DNA from: Parapedobacter sp. SGR-10 | Lineage (GTDB): Bacteria; Bacteroidota; Bacteroidia; Sphingobacteriales; Sphingobacteriaceae | Assembly (NCBI RefSeq): GCF_011030405.1 | Contig: NZ_JAAJTJ010000008.1 | Span: forward strand, 62,001 to 126,000 | DNA: 64,000 bases | Reading direction: 5' to 3' | Shown here: positions 9,313-17,408 of the stretch, one piece after another | How the letters are laid out: each line of letters opens with the position of its first letter | Numbering within the stretch: the stretch's first letter is position 1 | Program-made: the position numbers and the translations under genes | The notes under the pieces: generated by a model | Databases searched by the model: none | The model's input: the letters and a program-made list of their open reading frames with translations, nothing else | Told to the model about the DNA's origin: nothing

Positions 9313-10264
9313 AGGGTATAGCTTCTAGGAGTCGCTGCTCGCCATATTGGGTCGCCAACTCGTAAATATCTTTATTGAAATGTGCAAAGGCTTCTTCCCA
9401 TGCTTTGGCTTCTTGCTCACTGTAGGGGTACAGCCCTTTACAATTGTGGATCCCCCTGGCATTTTCGGCCACCATACGCTCCATCACAAGAGGCACATCC
9501 GAACGGTTGGAAAGTTGCTTAAGGAGGCTGGCAAATGAAGGTATATAATCGGCAAACCCCACAAAATCCAGGCGCCTGAAAATACCCATCAACGTAATCC
9601 AGGAACCTACGTCGTAACGGAAGATCTTGTCGGCATCCTCCAGGGTCGTATCCCCCCGCTCGGCCAATGTCAAAGCCTCCCGGTACACGGCATACATCAA
9701 TCTATTGGTAATGAAGCCGCGGATATCCTTTTTGAGCAAAGTAGGCTCTTTTCCCCAGTTTTTGCCAAGCTGAACAACATGTTCCGCCACGACCATATCC
9801 GTCTGCTCACCACAGGTTACTTCCAAAAAACGTGTCATATACGCTGGCTCGGCCCAATGCACACCGATGAAACGGCTCGGCATAGGCACGAATTGCTGCA
9901 ACTCACTGATCGGTATGGCCGACGTGTTAGACGCAATGACAGTATCTTCCGACACATGATCAGCAATCCTTTGATAGACAATCTTCTTTATATCCTTGTC
10001 CTCTATCACACATTCCTGTACAAATTTACAGGGAGCTATGTCTTGATAGTCATCGGTCACCTTTAGCGCCTGCACACTGGCTGCCAATCCCTTGGTCAGT
10101 AGATTGGAATCATCGGCATGGCGCAGCAGTCCCACGATATGTTTGATGGCAATCTCTTTCTCTCCGGGCAGCGGAGCCAATGCCACGACTTGATGCCCCG
10201 AAGCCAATAGCGAAACCACAATACTGCTCCCCATCAGCCCTAATCCTACAACAGCGATTTGCAT
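9254..10264 (-). CDS. 3-hydroxyacyl-CoA dehydrogenase family protein
   Basis: The N-terminus MQIAVVGLGLMGSSIV is a proper GxGxxG NAD-binding motif. NTSAIPISEL and GVHWAEPA correspond to the family's NTS and catalytic His segments, and GFITNRL is the domain junction. The C-terminal helical domain follows. I choose the ATG at 10264, 14 bases after the RidA stop; an earlier ATG at 10288 would overlap RidA and precede the Rossmann strand by eight residues. The C-terminus contains DVEEDKLY twice from the 24-bp duplication it shares with the next gene. The substrate need not be a CoA ester, since relatives oxidise carnitine or hydroxy acids. Confidence 0.85.
   Translation of the reverse strand: MQIAVVGLGLMGSSIVVSLLASGHQVVALAPLPGEKEIAIKHIVGLLRHADDSNLLTKGLAASVQALKVTDDYQDIAPCKFVQECVIEDKDIKKIVYQRIADHVSEDTVIASNTSAIPISELQQFVPMPSRFIGVHWAEPAYMTRFLEVTCGEQTDMVVAEHVVQLGKNWGKEPTLLKKDIRGFITNRLMYAVYREALTLAERGDTTLEDADKIFRYDVGSWITLMGIFRRLDFVGFADYIPSFASLLKQLSNRSDVPLVMERMVAENARGIHNCKGLYPYSEQEAKAWEEAFAHFNKDIYELATQYGEQRLLEAIPYDVEEDKLYDVEEDKLSKI
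9265..9312. repeat. 24-bp perfect tandem duplication in a gene overlap
   Basis: Two identical adjacent 24-bp units (9265-9288 and 9289-9312) lie where the dehydrogenase 3' end and the aminotransferase 5' end overlap. Because 24 is a multiple of three, each protein gains eight residues in its own frame: DVEEDKLY doubled in one and MMLKKTNY doubled in the other. Confidence 0.95.
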
Positions 10265-10277
10265 ATGTGAGTTAGTA

Positions 10278-10679
10278 TTAATTCCCATTGGTATGCGGAA
10301 GCTTTACAATACAATCGATCTCTACACAGATCCCCTCCGCAAGCACCGACTGTACGGTAGTCCTTGCAGGCTTGACCTGTCCGAAGAAACTCGCATATAC
10401 GGCATTGAACCGATCAAAATCTTCGATATTGGACAAATGCACTGTGCTCTTGACCACATCATCCATCGTAGCTCCTGCCGCTTTGATAATGGATTTTATA
10501 TTTTCCATCGTACGGGCTGTCTCTTCTTCTATGCTTCCCAGGATAAAAGTCGAGGTCTTGAAGTCTACCGAAGCCTGTCCACTGATAAAAAGGAACCCGC
10601 CCGCAACGATTCCATCAGAATACGCTCCCGTAACGAAAGCTGCATCTCTATCGGGATGTACAATTTTTTGCTTACTCAT
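10278..10679 (-). CDS. RidA/YjgF-family enamine/imine deaminase
   Basis: A 133-residue RidA-type protein. The family hydrolyses reactive enamine/imine intermediates released by PLP enzymes. Visible family motifs are GGFLFISGQ, the central AAGATMDDVVKSTVHL, and PARTTVQ with the substrate-binding Arg, followed by VEIDCIV. It is the first gene of the catabolic operon, which encodes two PLP enzymes, so clearing 2-aminoacrylate-like intermediates is a natural job. No obvious promoter could be set in the 200 bases upstream, although a palindromic repeat lies further on at 10810. Confidence 0.92.
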   Translation of the reverse strand: MSKQKIVHPDRDAAFVTGAYSDGIVAGGFLFISGQASVDFKTSTFILGSIEEETARTMENIKSIIKAAGATMDDVVKSTVHLSNIEDFDRFNAVYASFFGQVKPARTTVQSVLAEGICVEIDCIVKLPHTNGN

Positions 10680-10809
10680 CTACAATGTATTTGGTTTATC
10701 TATATACAGTATAGCAAAAGTACATGTACAGTCAGGCGCTATCTATTACATTTATTCCTAATTATAGTACTATTTTTCAAAGTAGGGATTTCTTAAATTG
10801 TAGAGGTTA

Positions 10810-10837
10810 GTAGAGACGTAAGATCTTACGTATCTAC
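10810..10837. repeat. GTAGAGACG-arm palindrome (28 bp), variant
   Basis: A diverged member of the recurring palindrome family, reading GTAGAGACGTAAGA and then TCTTACGTATCTAC. It is intergenic, between the RidA operon and the MmcQ gene. Confidence 0.85.
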
Positions 10838-10896
10838 AACATCGCAGTGCGTCTCACATGTGTGCTAGAACACAGCAATTAGATAGAATTATCTTT

Positions 10897-11250
10897 TTAG
10901 ATGCTATCCCTTATCGCTTTAGGTAGCGACTGGACAACCAATGTATAGCTATGATCGATCAAATCTTTTAATCGTCTATCGTCAAGTTGTCTATTACAGT
11001 ACACCGTATTCCAGTGCTTTTTGTTCATGTGATATCCCGGAATCACTGTACGCTCATACTCTTCTCGCAGTTCCACTGCATATTCAGGGTCACATTTTAC
11101 ATTGAAGGACAAATCATTCATCTGATCCAGTCCAACCAAGAGAAAAACCTTTCCTCCGACCTTAAATACCAACGTATCCGGACCAAAGGGCATATCTTCG
11201 GTAGCCCCCGCTTTCAATAAACAATATTCCCTTAATTTTTCAATATGCAT
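10897..11250 (-). CDS. MmcQ/YjbR family protein
   Basis: A 117-residue protein of the MmcQ/YjbR family, small proteins with a CyaY-like fold often labelled DNA-binding. Typical features are EDMPFGPDTLVFKVGGKVF near the N-terminus, the LSFNVKCDP strand, the PGYHMNKKHWNTV segment and a C-terminal helix with LIDHSYTLVVQSLPK. The biochemical role of the family is not established. It stands alone with an octamer repeat upstream. Confidence 0.88.
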   Translation of the reverse strand: MHIEKLREYCLLKAGATEDMPFGPDTLVFKVGGKVFLLVGLDQMNDLSFNVKCDPEYAVELREEYERTVIPGYHMNKKHWNTVYCNRQLDDRRLKDLIDHSYTLVVQSLPKAIRDSI

Positions 11251-11270
11251 AGCTAATTTTTTATTTGAAT

Positions 11271-11310
11271 GTTTAACCGGTTAATCGATTAATCGGTTAA
11301 ACCCTAAACC
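11271..11310. repeat. 8-bp tandem array (GTTTAACC/GATTAATC type)
   Basis: Five consecutive 8-bp units can be read: GTTTAACC, GGTTAATC, GATTAATC, GGTTAAAC, CCTAAACC. The first four form a 32-bp near-perfect palindrome with one mismatched pair. It lies upstream of the MmcQ gene. Related arrays lie at 27713 and 36773. Confidence 0.8.
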
Positions 11311-11408
11311 CACAAAAAAAATCTCCTTTCGAAAATAGGCAAAAATATGTAATTTTAGAACCGTAATAATATCCCTAAACTCCATATATCCTCAAATTTA
11401 GAAGTAAC

Positions 11409-12713
11409 ATGAAAAGATTATCTTTTATTTTAGGGTTGGCGTATACACTGTTCCTATGGAATACGGTATCGGCCCAAACCCGTTCCAACGAACTCATCCA
11501 GGTATTGGTCACGCCCAACAAGGCAGATTGGACGTACCAATTGGGTGAAGAAGCTAGTTTTACCGTTACCGTACTCGAACATCAGGTTCCCTTAAAAAAT
11601 GTAGAAATACAATACAGCATCGGACTGGAAAAAATGGATCCTTCACAAAAAGGAACATTCACAGCAAAAGCTCCGTACACCCCTATCGGCAAGGCTGCCA
11701 CACTGAAAGAACCTGGTTTCTTACGTTGTGAAGCACGTGTCAAAGTCAACGGCAAGGAATACCGTGGCATTGCCACCGCAGCCTTTGCCCCTGAGCGTAT
11801 ACAGCCCACACAAAAACTACCGGAAGATTTCTGGGACTTCTGGAACAATGCAAAAGAAGCAGCCTCCAAAGTACCCATGGACGCCAAAATCACCCTCCTG
11901 CCCGAACGCTGTACCGAAAAAGTGGATGTCTACCAAGTCAATATACAGCATTTTGAAACAGGAGCCCGGCTTTACGGCATATTGGCTACACCCAAGGAAG
12001 CCGGCAAATACCCCGCTGTACTACAGGTTCCCGGTGCGGGAGTGCGTCCATATTACGGCTCAATCGAGCTTGCTGAAAAGGGGATAATTACTTTACAGAT
12101 AGGTATCCACGGCATACCTGTCACCTACAGCACCGAACTCTATGACAACCTGAGAGCATCCGCATTGAAAGGCTATCCATTTGCCAACCTGGATGATAGA
12201 GATAGATACTATTACAAAAGAGTGTACCTCGGCTGTGTCCGGGCGGTAGATTATCTATTTTCCTTACCTCAATTTGACGGCGAAAACCTGGCTGTCTGGG
12301 GAGGTAGCCAAGGTGGAGCCTTAGCCATTACGACCGCTGCACTAGACAGTCGTATAAAATACCTCGTGTCTATATATCCGGCATTAAGCGACCTGACAGG
12401 CTATCTCCATGGTCGTGCAGGCGGTTGGCCACATATGTTCAACAAAGGAAATGCGCCTTTCATGGCCAAAGAAGATAAGATCAAGGTCTCGGCTTATTAT
12501 GATGTCGTGAATTTTGCACGATTCGTCCAGGTTCCCGGCTTCTATACATGGGGATACAACGACGATACCTGTCCCCCAACTTCCTACTATGCCGCATACA
12601 ATCAGATCAAAGCACCCAAAGAATGTTATGTGGTACAGGAAACCGGACATTGGACCTTTCCACAGCAACAAACGAAAATACAGGAATGGCTATTGCAAAA
12701 GCTAAAGCCTTAA
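11409..12713 (+). CDS. Secreted acetylxylan esterase / cephalosporin-C deacetylase family hydrolase
   Basis: A 434-residue alpha/beta hydrolase of the AXE1 type that would remove acetyl groups from polysaccharide or related esters. The N-terminus MKRLSFILGLAYTLFLWNTV ending in SAQ is a signal peptide, giving a periplasmic or surface location. A beta-rich N-terminal domain (about residues 25-125) precedes the catalytic domain. The nucleophile sits in VWGGSQGGAL (Gly-x-Ser-x-Gly), the acid is near YNDDTCPPTSYY, and the His is in ETGHWTF. No carbohydrate gene cluster surrounds it. Confidence 0.88.
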   Translation: MKRLSFILGLAYTLFLWNTVSAQTRSNELIQVLVTPNKADWTYQLGEEASFTVTVLEHQVPLKNVEIQYSIGLEKMDPSQKGTFTAKAPYTPIGKAATLKEPGFLRCEARVKVNGKEYRGIATAAFAPERIQPTQKLPEDFWDFWNNAKEAASKVPMDAKITLLPERCTEKVDVYQVNIQHFETGARLYGILATPKEAGKYPAVLQVPGAGVRPYYGSIELAEKGIITLQIGIHGIPVTYSTELYDNLRASALKGYPFANLDDRDRYYYKRVYLGCVRAVDYLFSLPQFDGENLAVWGGSQGGALAITTAALDSRIKYLVSIYPALSDLTGYLHGRAGGWPHMFNKGNAPFMAKEDKIKVSAYYDVVNFARFVQVPGFYTWGYNDDTCPPTSYYAAYNQIKAPKECYVVQETGHWTFPQQQTKIQEWLLQKLKP

Positions 12714-12716
12714 TTA

Positions 12717-12870
12717 GAGGCTGTCTCAAAATTAAGAAAAACGCGTCATTGCGAGGAAGTATGACGAAGCAATCTGCGTTTTGCTTCGCAGAGCACTTCG
12801 TGGTTTTGACATCACCAGATTGCTTCGTGACCTCGCAATTACGATGATGTTTTGTTTATGAGACAGCCTC
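12717..12870. repeat. MITE-like hairpin element with 12-bp perfect ends
   Basis: The outer arms GAGGCTGTCTCA and TGAGACAGCCTC are perfect inverted repeats. Inside is an inverted copy pair of the common CGTCATTGCGAGGAAGTATG-type motif with AAGCAATCT near the middle. A T-run at 12871 could make the whole hairpin act as a terminator between the convergent esterase and thioredoxin genes. Confidence 0.75.
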
Positions 12871-12873
12871 TTT

Positions 12874-13500
12874 TTACAAATTCTCCAAAAACTCTTTCTG
12901 TATCTCTCGCCCCTTGTCTTCGTTATACCACCTCTGCAGAGCCTCCTTCATATCCTCAAACGTACGTTGCTCCGCCTTCATCCGGTCAAAAATATGCTGC
13001 AACTGCTGCGGACGTGGCCCCCATATCCATAAATCCTCCCCCACCTCATTACGGACAATCAATTTGGGGATCGATCTGCCGCCGTTGGTCAGGTAATCAT
13101 TGATAAGGTAAGGCTCCGTATCCCGCAATTGGATGTCCAGCTCGATAAGGGGATTGAGCGCTGCCATCCGAACGATCTGAGGCACCGAATGTGCAGCATC
13201 GCCACACCAAGGTTCTGTAATCAATAGCCATTGTTGTGGCTCAGCGACAGCTACAATGCGGCTTTTTAGGTCTTCATTGACTTCAAATCTCTTCAGCCAC
13301 CGGTTCATCCGAGACCAGTTCAATTTTGCGTAGTTCAAGTATTCAACGTTCGAATAAGGAGGATATTTTTCCGGATCGGCCAAAATAGCTTCAAAGTAAG
13401 CTAGGTATTCTTCAAACTTCATCTCTTTCTGATTTGCCTGCAAAAATAGGCATTCTAAATAAAGAAAACAGTCATCAAAATGTTGCAATTCATTTAACAT
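12874..13500 (-). CDS. Thioredoxin-like protein (Thioredoxin_9 type)
   Basis: A 208-residue cytoplasmic protein with a thioredoxin-like segment: WLLITEPWCGDAAHSVPQIV, where WCGDA occupies the usual WCxxC site, so only the first Cys is present. This fits the Thioredoxin_9 family as I know it and argues against ordinary dithiol-disulfide exchange. The N-terminal 60 residues are helical (FEEYLAYFEAIL), and a cis-Pro-like GGRSIPKLIV is present as in thioredoxins. It is transcribed away from the neighbouring barrel gene. Confidence 0.8.
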   Translation of the reverse strand: MLNELQHFDDCFLYLECLFLQANQKEMKFEEYLAYFEAILADPEKYPPYSNVEYLNYAKLNWSRMNRWLKRFEVNEDLKSRIVAVAEPQQWLLITEPWCGDAAHSVPQIVRMAALNPLIELDIQLRDTEPYLINDYLTNGGRSIPKLIVRNEVGEDLWIWGPRPQQLQHIFDRMKAEQRTFEDMKEALQRWYNEDKGREIQKEFLENL

Positions 13501-13551
13501 TTATTAATACTTCTTCTGCTACCTTTGAGCCACGTATTGCCAATAATATAC

Positions 13552-16242
13552 ATGAAAAAACAGCTTTTATTTATTCTTTTCCTGCTCATCACAGGTCTCG
13601 GCTACGGACAGTCCGGTATTTCGGGCAAGGTGGTCGACAAGTCCGATAAAAAACCATTGGTCAATGCGTCCATTGTGCTATTAAACCAAGATTCTATATT
13701 GCAACACTTTGCCCGTGCAAATGAGAACGGGCGATTTGAGATAAAAAACATCGACAAAGGAGATTACCTCATGCTGGTGACCTACCCAAAATTCGAGATC
13801 ATCTCCAAACCGTTAAAAGTGGAGGACAAAGACCTCAAACTGGAGGATATCGAGGTAAACTCGCAAATGAACCTTATCGAAGAGGTCGTCGTCACACAGC
13901 GAATCCCCATCCGTATCAAAGGCGATACGATCGAATACGATGCCGCGAGTTTCGAAACCGAAAAGAACGCCAAGCTTGAAGACCTATTGCGACGGCTCCC
14001 CGGGCTGACCGTATCGGCCGACGGACAGATCACCGCACACGGCAAATCCGTATCCAAAGTCTTGATCGATGGCGAGGAATTCTTTGGTTATGACCCCAAA
14101 ATAGCCATACGCAACGTCCGCGCCGATGCCGTCGACAAAGTGCAGGTGTACGAACGCAAATCCGAAGAGGCCGAACTAACGGGAATAGATGACGGTGTAC
14201 GGATGCAAACCGTCAATGTCGTCTTAAAAGAGGAAGCCCGAAAAGGGATATTCGGCAATGCGGAAGCCAACTATGGAACTGAAAATCTCTATGCCGGAAG
14301 CCTTTTTGCCGCCAAGTTCAATCGCACCGAACGCATCGGTATCACAGCCAACACCTCCAATATGGGATCATCAGGTAGAGAAGGCAACCTACGGATGAAC
14401 AATCAGATCATAGGGAATCCGAAAAATAGTGATATAGGCGGAAATTATGAAAATCAATTCCTGAAAAAACGCTTGAACATGAATGCCAGCTATGGTTACA
14501 ATGATAATAGCAACGACAATGAGCGGCAAAGCTACAACAAAGAGATCATCCCCAACGGAGGCATACAAGAGACAAATTCCTCTTCCAAAACAGAAAACAG
14601 CGGCGACAGGCACAACTTCAGGTCTAGGTTTCGCTTTAGAATAGATTCCACGCAAAACATGGACGTACAGTTCAATGCCGGTTTGACCAAAAACAGCAGC
14701 AGCAGCGAGTCTTCCAACAGCGTCAGCAACGAAAATGGCGAAATACTTCGGGACTTCAAGGGCAACAATGACAATACAAACAGTTCCAATTCCAACAGCG
14801 TTCGTCTGAACTATCGTAAACGATTAAAGAAAAGGGGGCAGTCCATCAACCTGCATTTGAACAACGCCTACAGACAGTCCAAATCGGACAATCAGGTGTA
14901 TCAGAAGACCAATTTCTATACCGAGGGGCGTGAACGAACCATCCATCAAAACCGTATCGGAGATGATTTCAACAACAATTTTTCCGGTCAGCTGGGCTTC
15001 AACAACCGCATCAACGAAAAGCTGAACTTTTCCATAGGCTACCTGTTCAACAGTTCCAACGGACAGAACCGAACCGATGCCTATAACAGTAATGGAAACA
15101 CACTGTCCAATGTCATAGATTCGGTCTTTTCGCAAAATCAAATGGACAAATCTGTCAACCAAGGCGTGAATGCCCAATTTGGGATGAACTTTGAGAAAGT
15201 AATGATCAATATCTCCAATAGAACATCCTACAAAAACCAATCCCTCATCGACACTTACAGAGATATTGATCTGGCTCGGGATTTTTGGGACAATGACATT
15301 AACCTGTCCGTAAACTATAGGCTATCGAACCGTAAAAGCCTCAATGCCTCTTACCAGAACAACTACAACATTCCTACATTCGGTCAATTACAACCCTTAC
15401 AACCACAGACAGATTCCCTATACATACAATTGGGCAACCCCGATCTGAAAAGAGCCATGCGCAATAACTTCAGACTAAATTACAACACGATAAGTCTACT
15501 ACGAGGTACAAACTTCAATATCAACGGCGATATCAGTCTAGTCTCCAATCCCATTGTCAACAAAAGATCGATAGAGTCCAATACAGTCGTAAAAAGCACC
15601 TATGTCAACGTAGATGGCAAAACAAACTGGACAGCAGGATTGAATGCCAATTTCAACAAACCCGTCTTCAACCAACAGGTACAGTTTAACATCTTTTCCG
15701 GATTGACATTCGACAATGGCTTCAGTTATATCCGATATGGAGAAGTAGGCGACTACGTCCTCAACAATTCTCAAAACACCAATGGTAACGTAGGTATTAG
15801 TTTCAACGAACAAAATTCATCGGGATTGGATTTTGACATCAACGCCAGAGTAGGCCTGAACAATCAAAACAATAGTATCAATAGCGAACTCAATTACACA
15901 AATTTTACAAGTGGAGCAAGTGGAATGCTAAGGTATTTTTTGCCAAAAAAATTCCAGATCAGCTCTTCTATGCACTATTCGTATGCAGGACCAACAAAAT
16001 TGTTTAGAGAACCGATCACCCAATTCTATACAAATATCGAACTGAGCAAAAAATTACTTAAAAGCGAGAGCCTGGTGTTGAGTCTGAAAGGGTTTGACCT
16101 ATTCAATACCTACAATAATATAAACAGATCCGTCTCGGAGACCAACTATTCTGAAACACAACAACAAATGTTGACAAGATACTTCTTGGTCGGACTGAAA
16201 TGGGATTTTAACAAAAACTTAGGAAAGAAAAAAGATGAATAG
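13552..16242 (+). CDS. TonB-receptor-like outer membrane beta-barrel protein
   Basis: An 896-residue outer membrane protein of the OMP_b-brl_3 type. I place the start at the ATG at 13552 because it begins a clear signal peptide (MKKQLLFILFLLITGLGYGQ); an ATG nine codons upstream is less likely. A carboxypeptidase-regulatory-like domain follows (SGKVVDKSDKKPLVNASIVL), then a plug-like region (LEDLLRRLPGLTVSADGQIT and VLIDGEEFFGYD), and a long barrel with many aromatic-ended strands and Asn-rich loops. It overlaps the following GLPGLI gene by 8 bp, the usual pairing. Confidence 0.9.
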   Translation: MKKQLLFILFLLITGLGYGQSGISGKVVDKSDKKPLVNASIVLLNQDSILQHFARANENGRFEIKNIDKGDYLMLVTYPKFEIISKPLKVEDKDLKLEDIEVNSQMNLIEEVVVTQRIPIRIKGDTIEYDAASFETEKNAKLEDLLRRLPGLTVSADGQITAHGKSVSKVLIDGEEFFGYDPKIAIRNVRADAVDKVQVYERKSEEAELTGIDDGVRMQTVNVVLKEEARKGIFGNAEANYGTENLYAGSLFAAKFNRTERIGITANTSNMGSSGREGNLRMNNQIIGNPKNSDIGGNYENQFLKKRLNMNASYGYNDNSNDNERQSYNKEIIPNGGIQETNSSSKTENSGDRHNFRSRFRFRIDSTQNMDVQFNAGLTKNSSSSESSNSVSNENGEILRDFKGNNDNTNSSNSNSVRLNYRKRLKKRGQSINLHLNNAYRQSKSDNQVYQKTNFYTEGRERTIHQNRIGDDFNNNFSGQLGFNNRINEKLNFSIGYLFNSSNGQNRTDAYNSNGNTLSNVIDSVFSQNQMDKSVNQGVNAQFGMNFEKVMINISNRTSYKNQSLIDTYRDIDLARDFWDNDINLSVNYRLSNRKSLNASYQNNYNIPTFGQLQPLQPQTDSLYIQLGNPDLKRAMRNNFRLNYNTISLLRGTNFNINGDISLVSNPIVNKRSIESNTVVKSTYVNVDGKTNWTAGLNANFNKPVFNQQVQFNIFSGLTFDNGFSYIRYGEVGDYVLNNSQNTNGNVGISFNEQNSSGLDFDINARVGLNNQNNSINSELNYTNFTSGASGMLRYFLPKKFQISSSMHYSYAGPTKLFREPITQFYTNIELSKKLLKSESLVLSLKGFDLFNTYNNINRSVSETNYSETQQQMLTRYFLVGLKWDFNKNLGKKKDE

Positions 16243-17125
16243 ATATATTTTACTGTTGATTGCCCTGGTGAGCGTAGAATTATCTTTCGCCCAACATGCC
16301 TATTTTGGCACTAGAGGCAAGATATCCTTTGACCGGATCACGTATACCCGTGCCCGTATGCGTGAAATGATGTCCAACATGGACAATACCAATCGGGGAG
16401 GCGGAGGTGGCCGAGGTATGCAAATGCGTATAGGAGGTGGAGACATCAATAACATCCCCGAAACCCAGACCCAAAAGATGGATCTGTATTTTGACGAGAA
16501 CCATACATTGATGCTCCATGCAGACCCCGAAGCGGCAGCCAATCCGCAGGCAATGCGGGTAGGTAGACAAGGCCGGGGAAATATGTCCGGCGGAAGAGGA
16601 CAAGGCAGTGGCAGAAGTGCCGGAGCTAGCACACCAAGACCAAACATGCGAAATTTAAATGCACAAAAAGCTATCTATCAAGACCTCAAAAAGTCTGAGT
16701 CACAGATCCAGATGACCATCGATGAAAAGTATATTCTCTCGGACTCCCTGTCCCCCATCACCTGGCGGTTTACGGACGAATACCGCAATATTGCCGGTTT
16801 TGAATGTAGACGCGTCAACGGAGCGACCAAAGACTCCCTCTATCTGATCGCTTACTATACAGATCAAATCCCTGTTTCGGCAGGACCTGCACTCAGCCAT
16901 GGTTTGCCAGGTATGATATTGGGCATGGTCATTCCAGAGATGCATATCCACTATTGGGCGACCGAGGTAACCTATACCAATGATCCGGTACCCAACACTT
17001 GGCGAGACAAAAAGTCCAAGACGATGACGTTGGATGATTTTTCGAATGCTTTTGGCCGTTATTTCCAACGCGGCAATATACGGGACAATTTGAGGCGAAG
17101 GATACTCGAACAGTTGATTTATTAG
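16235..17125 (+). CDS. GLPGLI family protein
   Basis: A 296-residue secreted protein with an N-terminal signal peptide (ILLLIALVSVELSFAQ). The family motif occurs as SHGLPGMILGM at about residue 225. A Gly/Arg/Met-rich segment (GGGGGRGMQMRIGGG and RGQGSGRSAGA) interrupts the middle and looks unstructured. GLPGLI proteins usually follow a TonB-receptor-like barrel, as here with an 8-bp overlap. Function is unknown; a periplasmic or surface partner of the barrel is inferred. Confidence 0.88.
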   Translation: MNRYILLLIALVSVELSFAQHAYFGTRGKISFDRITYTRARMREMMSNMDNTNRGGGGGRGMQMRIGGGDINNIPETQTQKMDLYFDENHTLMLHADPEAAANPQAMRVGRQGRGNMSGGRGQGSGRSAGASTPRPNMRNLNAQKAIYQDLKKSESQIQMTIDEKYILSDSLSPITWRFTDEYRNIAGFECRRVNGATKDSLYLIAYYTDQIPVSAGPALSHGLPGMILGMVIPEMHIHYWATEVTYTNDPVPNTWRDKKSKTMTLDDFSNAFGRYFQRGNIRDNLRRRILEQLIY

Positions 17126-17139
17126 ACAGGGCTCCGCTA

Positions 17140-17167
17140 GTAGAGACGCAATGCATTGCGTCTCCAC
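17140..17167. repeat. GTAGAGACGC palindrome (28 bp)
   Basis: The arms GTAGAGACGCAATG and CATTGCGTCTCCAC pair with a single mismatch. It is intergenic, directly after the GLPGLI gene. Confidence 0.9.
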
Positions 17168-17186
17168 ATAGCTGGCACGCACGCTG

Positions 17187-17242
17187 GCGCACGAATCCTT
17201 TCGTGTGCCTCGATAAACAAGCACACGAAAGGATTCGTGCGC
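17187..17242. repeat. Long perfect hairpin (22-bp arms)
   Basis: GCGCACGAATCC plus TTTCGTGTGC at 17187-17208 is exactly complementary to 17221-17242, with a 12-base loop. It could act as a terminator-like or mRNA-stabilising stem after the GLPGLI gene, or be a REP-type element. No T-run follows on either strand. Confidence 0.85.
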
Positions 17243-17256
17243 TAACATTCGATTTA

Positions 17257-17305
17257 TTGGCAAAAAATGACACTTTGTCACCAAAGCGTGTCATATTTCA
17301 GCCAA
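17257..17305 (+). promoter_or_regulatory. Inverted repeat upstream of dnaK (possible regulator site)
   Basis: TTGGCAAAAAATGACAC (from 17257) and GTGTCATATTTCAGCCAA (to 17305) form an imperfect inverted repeat whose core TGACA-CTT-TGTCA is a palindrome. It lies about 100-150 bases upstream of the dnaK start. The placement would suit an enhancer-type activator site. Confidence 0.4.
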
Positions 17306-17344
17306 TATGATACCCTTTTCTCATTTAATCATCCAAACGATTTA

Positions 17345-17360
17345 TTGGCACAAGGGTTGT
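17345..17360 (+). promoter_or_regulatory. Candidate sigma-54-like promoter of dnaK
   Basis: TTGGCACAAGGGTTGT has the -24 GG and a -12 GT element separated by exactly ten bases, close to the sigma-54 consensus TGGCAC-N5-TTGC. The last base deviates from the consensus GC. It ends 48 bases before the dnaK ATG. No experimental support is visible from sequence. Confidence 0.35.
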
Positions 17361-17408
17361 TAATAAGATGATATACTATAAAAACTAAAAAAGAAATAAT
17401 TAAGAGAT

